Of a DNA stretch of 64,000 nucleotides, positions 17,554-26,969 are shown piece by piece (position 1 is the first letter of the stretch; every line of letters starts with the position of its first letter). The position numbers and the translations under genes were made by a program. The notes beneath the pieces were generated by a model. The model was not told where the DNA came from. It saw nothing but the letters and a program-made list of their open reading frames with translations, and searched no databases. Source of the DNA: Bacteriovoracaceae bacterium UBA6153 (lineage in GTDB: Bacteria; Bdellovibrionota; Bacteriovoracia; Bacteriovoracales; Bacteriovoracaceae); contig DIUR01000027.1 in assembly GCA_002428265.1 (NCBI GenBank), forward strand, positions 310,001-374,000, in the 5' to 3' direction.

Positions 17554-18695
17554 TGAAGAGTGCATTACTAGTTCTATTCATAACGAATGTTGCCGGAGTT
17601 TTTGCTCAGGAAGTTCCTTATATTGGAAGAAGTCCGCGTGCTCAGTTGATGGGGGATGCTTTTACGGCAGTGGCCGATGATGAGTACACTCTTTTTTATA
17701 ATCCGGCAGCTCTTGGAAGAAATAAAGGGGTGAGTTTTACTCCCATTAATCCAAGTATTAGTGGAACAAACGCTATTGATGATACTGATCGTTTTAAAGA
17801 CTTTCCTAAAAATGATCCAGCTGCCATCGCCAATAAAATTTTAAATTACCCAGTCTCTGTTCAGGCCTCGGTGTTTCCAGGACTAAAAATGGGAACGTTT
17901 GGCTTTAATCTTTTTGCGACTTCAAAAACCAACATGACATTGCTAAATGCCATCCATCCGGTTCTCGATGTGGATTACCGTTATGACCGCGGTTTTGTCA
18001 CGGGATTTGCTTATAATATGGGTTCGGGAGCATCTACTTCACGGATTAAAAAATCTTCAAAAACTAAGATTGTGAGTGGGAGAAGGCTTTCGGTTGGGGT
18101 GTCAATAAAACACATCAATCGCGAGGGAATGAACGATCAGTACGATCTTTTTGGAACGACTCTCTTAAATAAGATCAGTCAGGGAAAAACAGATATTGAT
18201 GAATTAAAAAAAGCACTGGGATATTCGAAAGGAAAGGCCTGGGGTGTTGATGTCGGTACTGAGTATGCTTACTCATCAGGAAGAAATCTTTTTACAGCAG
18301 GTTTTTCCATTTTAGATATTGGAGATACGCAGTTTAAAAAGACAGAAGGTATTGGTGATGTTCCAAAGCAGGAGATGACGGTCAATACAGGGATTGCATT
18401 CAAGCAGGATTATGGTTTGTTGGATTACACGCTTGCTGCAGATCTTCGCCCGCTCAACAGTGCGATTCCATTTTCAAGAAAGTTTCATATGGGGGCCGAG
18501 ATAGGTTTTCCATTGGTGACTGCCTACGCTGGATGGAGTGAAGGGTATGTTTCCTATGGAGCGTCACTAAAGTTATGGCCAGTAAAACTCACTGCCGGAT
18601 TCTACGGCGTCGAAGTGGGTTCAAAATTCCGTGAGCAGGAAGCTAAGAGATTCGTTGTATATGTAAGTCTTTTCGACTTTTCTTTTGATTTATAA
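17550..18695 (+). CDS. outer-membrane beta-barrel protein (PorV/UPF0164-like)
   Basis: A signal peptide (MMKSALLVLFITNVAGVFAQ) is followed by GRSPRAQLMGDAFTAVADDEYTLFYNPAALGR. This 'NPAALG' opening is typical of FadL-type, PorV/PorQ and UPF0164 barrels. The rest is a long run of amphipathic strands ending in LFDFSFDL. At 381 residues it could hold 14 strands. PorV-type proteins act in export or surface attachment, but which branch this belongs to is not certain. Its ATG sits in the stop of the upstream lipoprotein gene (4-bp overlap). Confidence 0.75.
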   Translation: MMKSALLVLFITNVAGVFAQEVPYIGRSPRAQLMGDAFTAVADDEYTLFYNPAALGRNKGVSFTPINPSISGTNAIDDTDRFKDFPKNDPAAIANKILNYPVSVQASVFPGLKMGTFGFNLFATSKTNMTLLNAIHPVLDVDYRYDRGFVTGFAYNMGSGASTSRIKKSSKTKIVSGRRLSVGVSIKHINREGMNDQYDLFGTTLLNKISQGKTDIDELKKALGYSKGKAWGVDVGTEYAYSSGRNLFTAGFSILDIGDTQFKKTEGIGDVPKQEMTVNTGIAFKQDYGLLDYTLAADLRPLNSAIPFSRKFHMGAEIGFPLVTAYAGWSEGYVSYGASLKLWPVKLTAGFYGVEVGSKFREQEAKRFVVYVSLFDFSFDL

Positions 18696-18781
18696 TTCTC
18701 TACAATTTTTATCAAGAGACATCGAAATCGTTGAAAAATAACCTGACAATTTCGCTCTGTTTTTAATACACGGAGGTATTG

Positions 18782-20092
18782 TTGAAAAAGACTTATGTAC
18801 TGGACACTAACGTCCTTCTTTTTGACCCTGCTGCCTTTAGAAAATTTGGCAAAAACACAGTCTTTATTCCACTTATCGTCATCGAAGAGATCGACCGTTT
18901 CAAGAAAGACCAGAACGAAAACGGAAGAAACGCCAGAAACTTTTCTCGCTTCATCGACGATCTAAGATCTCAAGGGCCACTTGCGAATGGTGTAACTTTA
19001 GATAGTGGTGGAGTGCTGATCGTATCTGTTGACTTAATCGTCAATGATAAATCACTTCCAATTGACGTTACAATCAATGACAACCTGATTTTATCATCTG
19101 CGCTTGCATTAAAGCTTAAAGGTGAAGATGTTCTTCTTGTTACAAAAGACATTAACCTTAGATTAAAAGCAGACATCCTTGGTGTTCCTGCTGATGACTA
19201 CGGACAAATGGATGTAACTTTTGAAGAGTTATATTCAGGCCAGAGAACTTTTGAAATTTCAGGTGAGAGATTAAAAGAATATGAAGCTAACCGTTTCTTA
19301 GCTCTTGATGAAGACGAACAAATGGGAGTCTTCGCTAATGAGTATTTTATTCTTCAAGAATTTCACAATCCAAGAAGAAGACTTCTAGGAAGATACCACC
19401 AAGGGAAAAAAGGAATTGTTCCGCTTATATCGCTTCGTGAAGGTATCTGGGGAATTTATCCGAAAAACGTTGAACAACAATTCGCACTTGATGCCTTACT
19501 TAATGATGAGATCGCACTGGTATCATTAGTTGGTAAAGCTGGTACAGGTAAAACTCTTCTTGCCATCGCAGCTGGTCTAGAAAAAGCAATCGTTCAAGGA
19601 AAGTACTCTCGTTTATTAGTGTCTCGTCCAATTCAACCAATGGGACGCGATCTTGGTTATCTTCCAGGGGATGTTAACGAAAAGTTAGCTCCATGGATGC
19701 AGCCGATTTTTGACAACATGGATTTCCTTTTCAATCAAAATAGAAAACAAGCAGGGACATCTTACGAAGAGCTGATCAATCAAGGGATGCTTCACGTAGA
19801 GCCTCTGACTTATATTCGCGGTCGCTCAATTCCAGGGCAGTACCTGATTGTCGATGAAGCACAAAACTTGTCTCCACACGAAGTTAAAACAATCGTTACG
19901 AGAGCAGGTGAAGGCACGAAGATCGTATTAACTGGAGATCCTCAACAGATCGATAGTCCGTATCTTGATGAAACAAATAACGGTCTTGCTTATGTTGTAG
20001 AACGTTTAAAGACTGAAGATATTATCGCTCACACAACATTAAAAGTGGGTGAGAGATCGCCGCTATCAGAAGTGGCTTCAAAACTTCTATAA
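18782..20092 (+). CDS. PIN domain-PhoH ATPase fusion (PhoH2/YlaK type)
   Basis: Residues 1 to about 140 are a PIN domain (KTYVLDTNVLLFDPAAF, with further acidic residues at IEEIDRFK and TKDINLRLKA). The C-terminal half is a PhoH NTPase with Walker A (GKAGTGKT) and Walker B (YLIVDEAQNLSPHE). PhoH2 proteins are described as RNA helicase/ribonucleases. I prefer TTG 18782 because GGAGG lies 5 bases upstream; TTG 18779, one codon earlier, is too close to it. The gene is followed 15 bp later by a PilZ protein. Confidence 0.9.
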   Translation: MKKTYVLDTNVLLFDPAAFRKFGKNTVFIPLIVIEEIDRFKKDQNENGRNARNFSRFIDDLRSQGPLANGVTLDSGGVLIVSVDLIVNDKSLPIDVTINDNLILSSALALKLKGEDVLLVTKDINLRLKADILGVPADDYGQMDVTFEELYSGQRTFEISGERLKEYEANRFLALDEDEQMGVFANEYFILQEFHNPRRRLLGRYHQGKKGIVPLISLREGIWGIYPKNVEQQFALDALLNDEIALVSLVGKAGTGKTLLAIAAGLEKAIVQGKYSRLLVSRPIQPMGRDLGYLPGDVNEKLAPWMQPIFDNMDFLFNQNRKQAGTSYEELINQGMLHVEPLTYIRGRSIPGQYLIVDEAQNLSPHEVKTIVTRAGEGTKIVLTGDPQQIDSPYLDETNNGLAYVVERLKTEDIIAHTTLKVGERSPLSEVASKLL

Positions 20093-20107
20093 GGCAGTAG
20101 TATTTTT

Positions 20108-20677
20108 ATGGTCGACATGAGACTGCAGAGAAAATTTTTACGTGCTCCCCTGAAATCTACAGCTTTGTATGTAGACGGGGAGCATGTCTTTAAATCCCGC
20201 ATTCTGAATGTTTCTGAAGGGGGAGTTCTCCTTTCCGAATTGCCTCATATTCCAGAAATTAATTCACTTCCGCTTGCCATCAGTCTCATCGTTTATCCCC
20301 GTTTTCAGGGAATGGCATATGACGAATTAAAAACACTTTCAGTGGATGATTTCGAAAGAAAAATTATCAAAACAAAAGTGCGCATGGTTAGGTCTTTTGA
20401 AAATCAAAGTAATGTTGACCGCGTGTTCATCAACTTTATTGGATGCGAGTTCTACAATCCCGAAGAAGAGTTCAAGCTTGCCGTTTTCAATTATGTTGAA
20501 ACCTTTGCTAAGAATACAATCTATCTTTTAAGTTTGTTTGAATCTTTAGGAAATAGAGTAGAGCAGCTTGAAACTTTAAGAACTGTCGCCCATCTGTTGG
20601 GTTATGATCGTAGAATGAAAGTGCCACTACTAAGGGCAAAAGTCCTGCACGATTATCAAAGTCTTGAGAGCTTGTAG
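20108..20677 (+). CDS. PilZ-domain protein (putative cyclic-di-GMP effector)
   Basis: The N-terminal part contains the PilZ elements: RKFLRAP (RxxxR) and, after about 25 residues, NVSEGGVLL (N/DxSxxG). A closing strand INFIGCEF follows. These motifs bind cyclic di-GMP in characterised PilZ proteins. The C-terminal 70 residues (FNYVETFAKNTIYLLSLFESLGNRVEQLETL) form a helical extension of unknown role. It follows the PIN-PhoH gene by 15 bp. A second in-frame ATG lies three codons on. The cellular target is not known. Confidence 0.8.
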   Translation: MVDMRLQRKFLRAPLKSTALYVDGEHVFKSRILNVSEGGVLLSELPHIPEINSLPLAISLIVYPRFQGMAYDELKTLSVDDFERKIIKTKVRMVRSFENQSNVDRVFINFIGCEFYNPEEEFKLAVFNYVETFAKNTIYLLSLFESLGNRVEQLETLRTVAHLLGYDRRMKVPLLRAKVLHDYQSLESL

Positions 20678-20705
20678 CTCCCAAAACTTTGATGAGTTTC
20701 ATATA

Positions 20706-22463
20706 TTAAATTTTTCTGTGATAACAACCATCATTTTGTAAGACACCACCGGCAACTTCTCCGCACCCACAGCTAAATTCAAACAATCCGCCATTGGCCG
20801 TGAAAGTTCCTTTTTTACAAGAGCTGGCATCCTTTGAAGTATCCTTTGGTAAAGAAAAACACCCTTCTGGAGTGAGGTCTGCTTCTTTGTTAGATCCACA
20901 TGCACAAGAGATAGTTTTATTTCCTGTTTTTGTAACTTTACACTGATCGTATCCTTTATCGGGAATTTCATTGGGAGCAAGTTTTAAAAATCTTCTTGCG
21001 TCCTCATAAGAGGTATCGTGACCTACATAAGAGCGCACCATTCTTTCTTTCGATTTAGCAGTAATTGAATTGTACCATTCCTCATTAGAGTCAAGAATCC
21101 ATTGCCCGAAAGGATCTGTGACTTCCTTTGCGCCCATGACAACGTGGAAGATAGTATTTGGATAATTTGTTTTAGAATCTGCTCTTAAAAGTGACATGTT
21201 GTCTGGAGTGCCCGGGTCACATAGATCATATTTTTCTGGAAAAATAAATGACCAAATAGACATGATGTTAATAACAAATTTTGCTTTATCGAGCGGGCTT
21301 CTATAAAAGCTAGATTTTGAGTGCTTGTTACAAGCGTTCTTTAGATTTGGTAAAAACGGTCCAGCTTGAAAAACAACTCTATCGAAAAAAATGTCGGCAT
21401 TGTATCGGGCCATTGCTGAAGCAAGCATCATCGTGCCGTTACTTCCACCGTAGTAATTTGTGTATTGTCCCTGGATAAGATTATGCTTTATAGCAAGAGC
21501 GTATCCGGCCATAAAAATTTGTCCAAGGTTATGATATCCACCTCCATAAATCCAATAACCACCTTGTTCTTGACCAGGAGGAGGAGGGTCTATCATTTGA
21601 AGACTAACTGTTCTTATGCCATCAAGTTCACCAAGTTGATTAGTAAAAAGTGCTCTTTGAAGTGGGTCGTTAATAGGTTCGTAAGTAGCATCTCCACCAA
21701 GACCTAAGAAGATAGTCGCTACTGATTTTTGATTAGGCCTGGTCCACTTTAGTAGGACATTATATTGTTTTCCATCATAGGTCGTAAGTATGGTCTTTAA
21801 ACATTTCCATCCAGCAAGCGAAGGATTGTCACAATCTGGAGTCGTTTTATCAGTAGCGAAAACATCTGCATTGCCTCTTGGAATTGCAGTTGTCGAAAGT
21901 GCACTACCATCAACTCCCATTTTGTTAAACATGATGGTGCTATCAAGAGAGGTCACAGTTCTTTCAAGTGTTCCTAATTGAGATTGAAGTTCATCAAAGG
22001 TTTTCTTCATTATAACGAGCTGGTCGCATCTTCCTTTAAAGCGCATAGGGAAACTTCCAGAAAAACAGTTGATGCTGTCTAATGGATCAGTTCCTGTTTG
22101 TAGGGATAATGCGATAGAGTCGCGGATGAGTTTTGCATCTGTCGCCACTGTGGCCATATTGTTTTTAGTGATAGCGTGAAGGGCAATGAGACCTGCTGTC
22201 TGACTCTCTCCTTGCTTTTCAGAAGATGGTGCTCTAGATGGGCCAATAACTGCTCTGCTAGGTCCAATGCTAGGAACAACGACCGCAGTGGGCCCAACAA
22301 CAGCTTTCTTATCTGGAACGATAGTGGGAAAACGATTATCTGTAGTGAAGTCGTATTCGTAGGGATCTGAATCAGCGGCGTATGATTTGTCCGCTATGAA
22401 GCCAGTTCCAGCGACAAGGGCCGAGAGTAAAAATACATGTGATAAGTTTTTAAGTTTGAGCAT
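20706..22463 (-). CDS. secreted alpha/beta-hydrolase-like protein with Cys-rich C-terminus
   Basis: From ATG 22463 (AAGGA 8 bases upstream; ATG 22472 lies against that site) the protein has a signal peptide ending KSYAA. A V/P/G-rich stretch with near repeats (GPSRAVIGPSRAP) follows, then a helical segment. The central domain has FLGLGGDATY and, later, YYGGSNGTMMLASAMA. GGSNG fits the nucleophile-elbow glycine pattern of esterases and depolymerases, and GHDTSYED could supply the histidine. The last 100 residues hold nine cysteines (ISCACGS, SCGCGE), probably disulfide-linked. An exported esterase or depolymerase is inferred. Confidence 0.65.
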   Translation of the reverse strand: MLKLKNLSHVFLLSALVAGTGFIADKSYAADSDPYEYDFTTDNRFPTIVPDKKAVVGPTAVVVPSIGPSRAVIGPSRAPSSEKQGESQTAGLIALHAITKNNMATVATDAKLIRDSIALSLQTGTDPLDSINCFSGSFPMRFKGRCDQLVIMKKTFDELQSQLGTLERTVTSLDSTIMFNKMGVDGSALSTTAIPRGNADVFATDKTTPDCDNPSLAGWKCLKTILTTYDGKQYNVLLKWTRPNQKSVATIFLGLGGDATYEPINDPLQRALFTNQLGELDGIRTVSLQMIDPPPPGQEQGGYWIYGGGYHNLGQIFMAGYALAIKHNLIQGQYTNYYGGSNGTMMLASAMARYNADIFFDRVVFQAGPFLPNLKNACNKHSKSSFYRSPLDKAKFVINIMSIWSFIFPEKYDLCDPGTPDNMSLLRADSKTNYPNTIFHVVMGAKEVTDPFGQWILDSNEEWYNSITAKSKERMVRSYVGHDTSYEDARRFLKLAPNEIPDKGYDQCKVTKTGNKTISCACGSNKEADLTPEGCFSLPKDTSKDASSCKKGTFTANGGLFEFSCGCGEVAGGVLQNDGCYHRKI

Positions 22464-22522
22464 GTTCTCCATCCTTAATGAGTCATAATTACTTCTATTA
22501 TAGGGGAGGAAGTAAAATTTCC

Positions 22523-22544
22523 TATGGGCAAAAAAGGAAGTCTG
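22523..22544 (+). promoter_or_regulatory. intergenic motif shared with 41109-41131
   Basis: TATGGGCAAAAAAGGAAGTC with its following TG recurs near 41.1 kb with one inserted base and one substitution. Both copies are intergenic and on the plus strand. The role is unknown. Confidence 0.35.
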
Positions 22545-22576
22545 GTCTAAGTGCTTAAGATTAAAAAACTAAGATC

Positions 22577-22604
22577 AGGACTTCAACGTGAAAGAGTCCT
22601 TTTT
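22577..22604 (+). terminator. hairpin with T tract between divergent genes
   Basis: AGGACTTCA-ACG-TGAA and AGTCCT form a stem with a small bulge, followed by TTTT. No plus-strand gene ends just before it, so it may close a short untranslated transcript or be part of the leader of the next gene. Confidence 0.4.
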
Positions 22605-22737
22605 AGCTGCCCATTTTTTACATGACCATCAAGGTCTGGAAAGCCTTTAGGGTCTTTCAAGTTCTTATGCTCTTTTTGCTCTAAAAGCAGATGGGCATTA
22701 TAGTTTAAGTTTACTTTTACTTATATCAAGGATGATC

Positions 22738-23634
22738 ATGAAGACAATCGTCATGCTGGCATTATGCCTGCCATTTAATTTTGCTCTCTCTCAAGAAGAA
22801 GTCGTACAGGCACCTCCAACATTTCATAACCCAAGTGAGATTAATAAAACAATGTCGCCTCCCATTGATGTGGTTGTGCCTTATCATCAGGCAGTAGAAC
22901 CAGCGAAGGAGCCAGTAAAAGAATCAGTGAAAGTTGAGCAGATCAATAACGTCTATTCTCAAATAAAAGACTCTGTTCTTTTTCTGGAGATTAATCCAGT
23001 GAGTTTGAAATATAATTACATGGACTTTCTTTCTGATAATTTAACAAATAATGTTCGAGACCTTGATCTTGATACCTCTCAATTAAAATTTAAAATGATG
23101 CCACTAAATTTTAAATTTGGTTTTGATAATGCTTCATGGGGAAGTTTTGCTGAAGTTGAAATAGAAGATGAATCAAATGCCTCAGAGCTGGTTATTTACG
23201 GAAAAATTGGCGGCCATAAATTGGGTGGAGGACTGAGCTTTCAGGTCGAAGAAAATGAAGCTAATGTGACAGTTGCAGGAGTGAAGGGGAAAGCAAAAAC
23301 GAAAGAGACTTCAGTTCATCCCTATTTCTATATGTCCTTTGAGCTGTCCAATAGTGAAAGTTTAATTGTCGAACAATGGACTAAAATTGGTGGAGCCTAT
23401 CAAGATTCTCAGTCAGATGACATAAGATTCAAAGGACTGGCCTTTGTTTTTAACCCGGCCTTAGAAATGTACTTTAAGATTAATCCAAAACTTATGATCG
23501 GATCAGGCCTTGAGTTCATGTATATGAGATACGCTGGAGACATTACAGTAAGTGGTGTTAAAAATACTTATGGTGTGACAGGGAATGCTTTTGAAATGGA
23601 ATTTAATATTATTAAGACGAAATTTTTGTTTTAA
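22738..23634 (+). CDS. exported protein, probable outer-membrane barrel
   Basis: I chose the second ATG (22738, MKTIVMLALCLPFNFALSQ) because AAGGA lies 5 bases upstream. A signal peptide is followed by a P/V/E-rich linker (PAKEPVKESVKVE). About 210 residues of predicted beta strands follow (LNFKFGFDNASWGSFAEVEI, MYFKINPKLMIGSGLEFMYMRY), and the protein ends in TKFLF with a terminal aromatic residue, as in outer-membrane barrels. No family is recognised. It is monocistronic, with a strong terminator. Confidence 0.65.
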   Translation: MKTIVMLALCLPFNFALSQEEVVQAPPTFHNPSEINKTMSPPIDVVVPYHQAVEPAKEPVKESVKVEQINNVYSQIKDSVLFLEINPVSLKYNYMDFLSDNLTNNVRDLDLDTSQLKFKMMPLNFKFGFDNASWGSFAEVEIEDESNASELVIYGKIGGHKLGGGLSFQVEENEANVTVAGVKGKAKTKETSVHPYFYMSFELSNSESLIVEQWTKIGGAYQDSQSDDIRFKGLAFVFNPALEMYFKINPKLMIGSGLEFMYMRYAGDITVSGVKNTYGVTGNAFEMEFNIIKTKFLF

Positions 23635-23649
23635 AAAATGGGAACATAA

Positions 23650-23678
23650 TCCACCGGTGAATGTCCCGGTGGATTTTT
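23650..23678. terminator. intrinsic terminator between convergent genes
   Basis: TCCACCGG and CCGGTGGA form a perfect 8-bp stem with an 8-base loop, followed by TTTTT. It lies 15 bp after the plus-strand gene. Confidence 0.88.
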
Positions 23679-23683
23679 GAGAA

Positions 23684-23965
23684 CTAGTGTAACTTGTCTT
23701 CGATCTGCTTTTTCAGGTCTTTCACTGAATCGGCCAGGTGCTTTGATTCTTTTTCCAGCCTGTGAGTGAACTCGTTCATCATCACTCTCGTTTTAGAAAA
23801 AAGATCTACTACATCGTCGCTTCTTTTAATCTGATCCATTAGCGAATTAGATTCATTCATAAGATCATTGAAGCTTAAAACTTTAAGGTAATCAGAGAAG
23901 TTTCCTTCTCTCTTTTGATTCTTCCATTGATCTAGACTGACTAGATTCTCACCGTCGATATTCAT
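23684..23965 (-). CDS. small helical protein of unknown function
   Basis: From ATG 23965 it has 93 residues (MNIDGENLVSLDQW). It is strongly charged and predicted helical, with a heptad-like C-terminus (TRVMMNEFTHRLEKESKHLADSVKDLKKQIEDKL) that suggests a coiled coil. No signal peptide is present. GGGA lies 4 bases before the chosen ATG; a TTG ten codons earlier is less likely. No family was recognised. Confidence 0.65.
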   Translation of the reverse strand: MNIDGENLVSLDQWKNQKREGNFSDYLKVLSFNDLMNESNSLMDQIKRSDDVVDLFSKTRVMMNEFTHRLEKESKHLADSVKDLKKQIEDKLH

Positions 23966-24103
23966 TGTTTCCCATCCCCCAAAGATTTTCGGCAATATCC
24001 ACTACGGGAGACAACTTTACAAATATATTTTGGGGGACTGAAGAAATTACCATATGAGGGGAGAAAAGAGCTTTCTCCCCTATGAAAAAAGTACTTATAA
24101 AAA

Positions 24104-24691
24104 CTATTTTAGAGTCGAGAAATACTCTTGAGATCCCTTTGGATCTGGCTTCATAGTCTTGCTTCCTTTAGTCCAACCAGCAGGACAAACTTCACCGTGC
24201 TTCGCAGTATATTGGTAAGCTTCTACTGTGCGCAGAACTTCTTCAACATTTCTTCCTACAGAAAGATTGTTTACAGTACATGTTTGAACCACGTTTTTGT
24301 CATCAATAACGAAAACACCACGAAGTGCCACAGCATCGTCAGCAAGAACGTCATATGAGCGAGCAATCGACTTTGTAAGGTCAGCTAGAATAGGGTGAAC
24401 CATTTTACCCAATCCACCTTTTGAGCGCTCCATTTGAGTCCAAGCAAGGTGAGAGAAGGCAGAATCAACTGAACATCCAATGACTTCGCAGTTTAATTCT
24501 TTGAACTTTGAAAGGTTATCTTCGAATGCTGTGATTTCAGTAGGGCATACGAATGTGAAATCTAGAGGGTAGAAGTATAGAACTTTCCATTTTCCTGCAA
24601 AGTCTTTGTTTAAAGAAAGAGTCTTAATCTCTCCGTTAACAACTGCTTCAGCAGTAAAATCAGGTGCAGTTTTTCCAACCAGTTTAGACAT
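24104..24691 (-). CDS. typical 2-Cys peroxiredoxin (AhpC/Tsa family)
   Basis: Start is ATG 24691 (MSKLVGKTAPDF) with GGAGGT upstream. The protein carries the peroxidatic cysteine in FTFVCPTEI and the resolving cysteine in HGEVCPAGW. FYPLDFTF and the C-terminal YF...tail are also typical of the PrxI class. It reduces hydrogen peroxide and organic peroxides, usually with thioredoxin or AhpF as donor; no reductase gene is adjacent. Length, 195 residues, is normal. The gene stands alone, divergent from clpP. Confidence 0.93.
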   Translation of the reverse strand: MSKLVGKTAPDFTAEAVVNGEIKTLSLNKDFAGKWKVLYFYPLDFTFVCPTEITAFEDNLSKFKELNCEVIGCSVDSAFSHLAWTQMERSKGGLGKMVHPILADLTKSIARSYDVLADDAVALRGVFVIDDKNVVQTCTVNNLSVGRNVEEVLRTVEAYQYTAKHGEVCPAGWTKGSKTMKPDPKGSQEYFSTLK

Positions 24692-24930
24692 GAGAACCTC
24701 CATAAAATGTAGTTAGTTATGATCAGGGATCAATTTGAATACCAGTAACTTTAACGGCATTGGGCCTGTTAAACAAGGCTTAAAATAAGGGCAATTGCTA
24801 AAAATAACGCACACTTATGACTTGTGGTTTTTTGTTAAAAGAGTAAGCTAATTATCTAAAGATTTAAGCTCTTTATGTCGATAAATAGATGAAACGTATT
24901 AAAAGAATCAACTTCCCAATGGAGAAAAAA

Positions 24931-25551
24931 ATGGATCCAAAAGCCTATATTCCTAACCCAATTGTAATTGAGCAAACGGCCAGAGGAGAAAGACAATATG
25001 ATATTTATTCAAGACTTCTATTGGATAGAATTGTTTTTTTAGGAACTGAGGTTAACGATACTGTCGCTAATCTTCTGATTGCTCAGATGCTTTTTTTAGA
25101 GCAGTCTGATGCAGAAGCTCCAATTCACTTTTATATCAACAGCCCAGGTGGATCTGTTTACGCTGGTCTTGGTATTTACGATATTATGCAACACATTTCA
25201 TGCCCAGTTTATACTTACTGCGTAGGTATGGCAGCATCAATGGGATCTCTTCTTCTTACTGCTGGAGCGGCAGGATTCAGACACTCGATGCCACATTCGC
25301 GCATCATGATTCACCAACCATTAGGTGGAGCAAGAGGTCAGGCATCTGATATTCAGATTCAGGCCAATGAGATTCAGGACCTAAAAAAGCAGTTGAATGG
25401 AATTTATGTGCGTCACTCTAGTTCAGGTATGACTATGGAGCGCATTGAAAAAGAGACAGATCGTGATAACTATCTTAATCCGTATAAAGCAATCGAGCTT
25501 GGTTTGATTGATGTGGTTATTGATAAGTCTGAAAGAAAGATTAAAAAATAA
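24931..25551 (+). CDS. clpP: ATP-dependent Clp protease proteolytic subunit ClpP
   Basis: This serine peptidase forms the tetradecameric chamber used with ClpA and ClpX. The nucleophile lies in GMAASMGSLL, the histidine in MPHSRIMIHQPLGGARGQ, and the aspartate in ETDRDNYL. INSPGGSVYAGLGIYD is also characteristic. I prefer ATG 24931 (MDPKAYIPNPIVIEQ), with GGAG seven bases upstream, over ATG 24889, which would add 14 residues. ClpP is often made with a short propeptide. clpX follows after 51 bp, the usual order. Confidence 0.96.
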   Translation: MDPKAYIPNPIVIEQTARGERQYDIYSRLLLDRIVFLGTEVNDTVANLLIAQMLFLEQSDAEAPIHFYINSPGGSVYAGLGIYDIMQHISCPVYTYCVGMAASMGSLLLTAGAAGFRHSMPHSRIMIHQPLGGARGQASDIQIQANEIQDLKKQLNGIYVRHSSSGMTMERIEKETDRDNYLNPYKAIELGLIDVVIDKSERKIKK

Positions 25552-25602
25552 TTGAAATAATACTTTGTGGATCAACTGATAAGTTAGATAAGGAAAATTA
25601 AG

Positions 25603-26919
25603 ATGACTAAAGAAAAAGCGAATTTCGGAAGTGCTCTTCACTGTAACTTTTGTGGGAAATCGCAAAAAGAAGTTAAGAAGTTGATCGCGGGCCCAGGTTG
25701 CTATATTTGTGATGAGTGTATCGAACTTTGTAACGATATCATCTTTGAAGATTCACAAAAAAGTAATGCAAAAGCTGTTGTTGATAATGTTCCTAAGCCT
25801 CATGAGATTAAAGCTCACCTTGATAACTACGTTATCGGGCAAGACAGAGCTAAGAAAATTATCTCGGTTGCCGTTCATAACCATTACAAAAGAATTGCTC
25901 ACAAGACAGGCGACTCTCGTAAAGGGGACGCTGTTGAGCTGGCAAAATCAAACATTCTGCTAGCGGGTCCAACTGGATCTGGTAAAACACTTATCGCTCA
26001 ATCACTTGCTAAGTTTTTGAACGTTCCATTTGCGATTGCAGATGCTACGTCACTGACTGAAGCAGGATACGTTGGGGAAGACGTTGAGAATATTATTCTT
26101 AACCTTCTTCAAAACTGTGACTTCGATGTTGAGCGTGCTCAACGCGGAATCGTGTACATCGATGAGATTGATAAGATTGCAAGAAAATCTGAAAACCCAT
26201 CGATCACTCGTGACGTTTCAGGTGAAGGTGTTCAGCAGGCCCTTCTAAAAATCGTAGAAGGAACGATTGCTTCTGTTCCGCCAAAAGGTGGACGTAAGCA
26301 TCCTCAACAAGAGTTCATCCAGGTTGATACAAAAAATATTCTTTTCATCTGTGCCGGAGCATTCGTTGGTCTGGATAAAATCATCGAGAAGAGAATGACA
26401 AAAAGACCAATGGGTCTTATGTCAGAGAAATCGATTGTAGATCAGTCTGTGATTGAAAAACTTGGTGGGATTGAGCCTGAGGATCTTTCAAAATTCGGTC
26501 TGATTCCAGAGTTTATCGGACGTCTTCCAATCAATGCGATGTTAACTGAGCTTGATGAAGCGGCCCTTATTTCAATTCTTACAGAGCCAAAGAATGCTCT
26601 TACAAAACAATACGCAAAACTTTTTGAGTACGAAGGAATCGAGCTTGAGTTCGAACCAGCTGCTCTAAAAGAAGTAGCTCGTCAGGCACTAGAAAGAAGA
26701 ACAGGAGCACGCGGACTTCGCGCGATTCTTGAGCAGTCTATGCTAGACGTAATGTATGATGTACCTGCTAACGAAAAAGTTAACAAAGTTATCGTGACTC
26801 TAGAGTCTGTGACTGGAAAAGGCACTCCTAAGATCGTAGAAGGGCCAAGAAAGGTTCCGGTTCAAGGAGCAGGCACCGCAAGTGTCGCACCAACAAAAAA
26901 ATCGGTTGAATCAGCTTAA
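25603..26919 (+). CDS. clpX: ATP-dependent Clp protease ATP-binding subunit ClpX
   Basis: An N-terminal C4 zinc-binding domain (C14, C17, C36, C39; an additional Cys at 33) is followed by a complete AAA+ module with Walker A GPTGSGKT, Walker B VYIDEIDKIA, the pore-loop region TEAGYVGEDVEN and ...GLIPEFIGRLP. It recognises and unfolds substrates for ClpP. At 438 residues it has a short disordered tail (GAGTASVAPTKKS). It is adjacent to clpP and closed by a strong terminator. Confidence 0.97.
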   Translation: MTKEKANFGSALHCNFCGKSQKEVKKLIAGPGCYICDECIELCNDIIFEDSQKSNAKAVVDNVPKPHEIKAHLDNYVIGQDRAKKIISVAVHNHYKRIAHKTGDSRKGDAVELAKSNILLAGPTGSGKTLIAQSLAKFLNVPFAIADATSLTEAGYVGEDVENIILNLLQNCDFDVERAQRGIVYIDEIDKIARKSENPSITRDVSGEGVQQALLKIVEGTIASVPPKGGRKHPQQEFIQVDTKNILFICAGAFVGLDKIIEKRMTKRPMGLMSEKSIVDQSVIEKLGGIEPEDLSKFGLIPEFIGRLPINAMLTELDEAALISILTEPKNALTKQYAKLFEYEGIELEFEPAALKEVARQALERRTGARGLRAILEQSMLDVMYDVPANEKVNKVIVTLESVTGKGTPKIVEGPRKVPVQGAGTASVAPTKKSVESA

Positions 26920-26930
26920 TAAGCTCTCAT

Positions 26931-26961
26931 AAAAAACCCGGCCTTTGGCCGGGTTTTTTTT
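26931..26961. terminator. bidirectional intrinsic terminator after clpX
   Basis: CCCGGCC-TTT-GGCCGGG is flanked by six A and eight T. It can serve clpX and the convergent gene ending at 26970. Confidence 0.95.
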
Positions 26962-26969
26962 GGTCTTTT

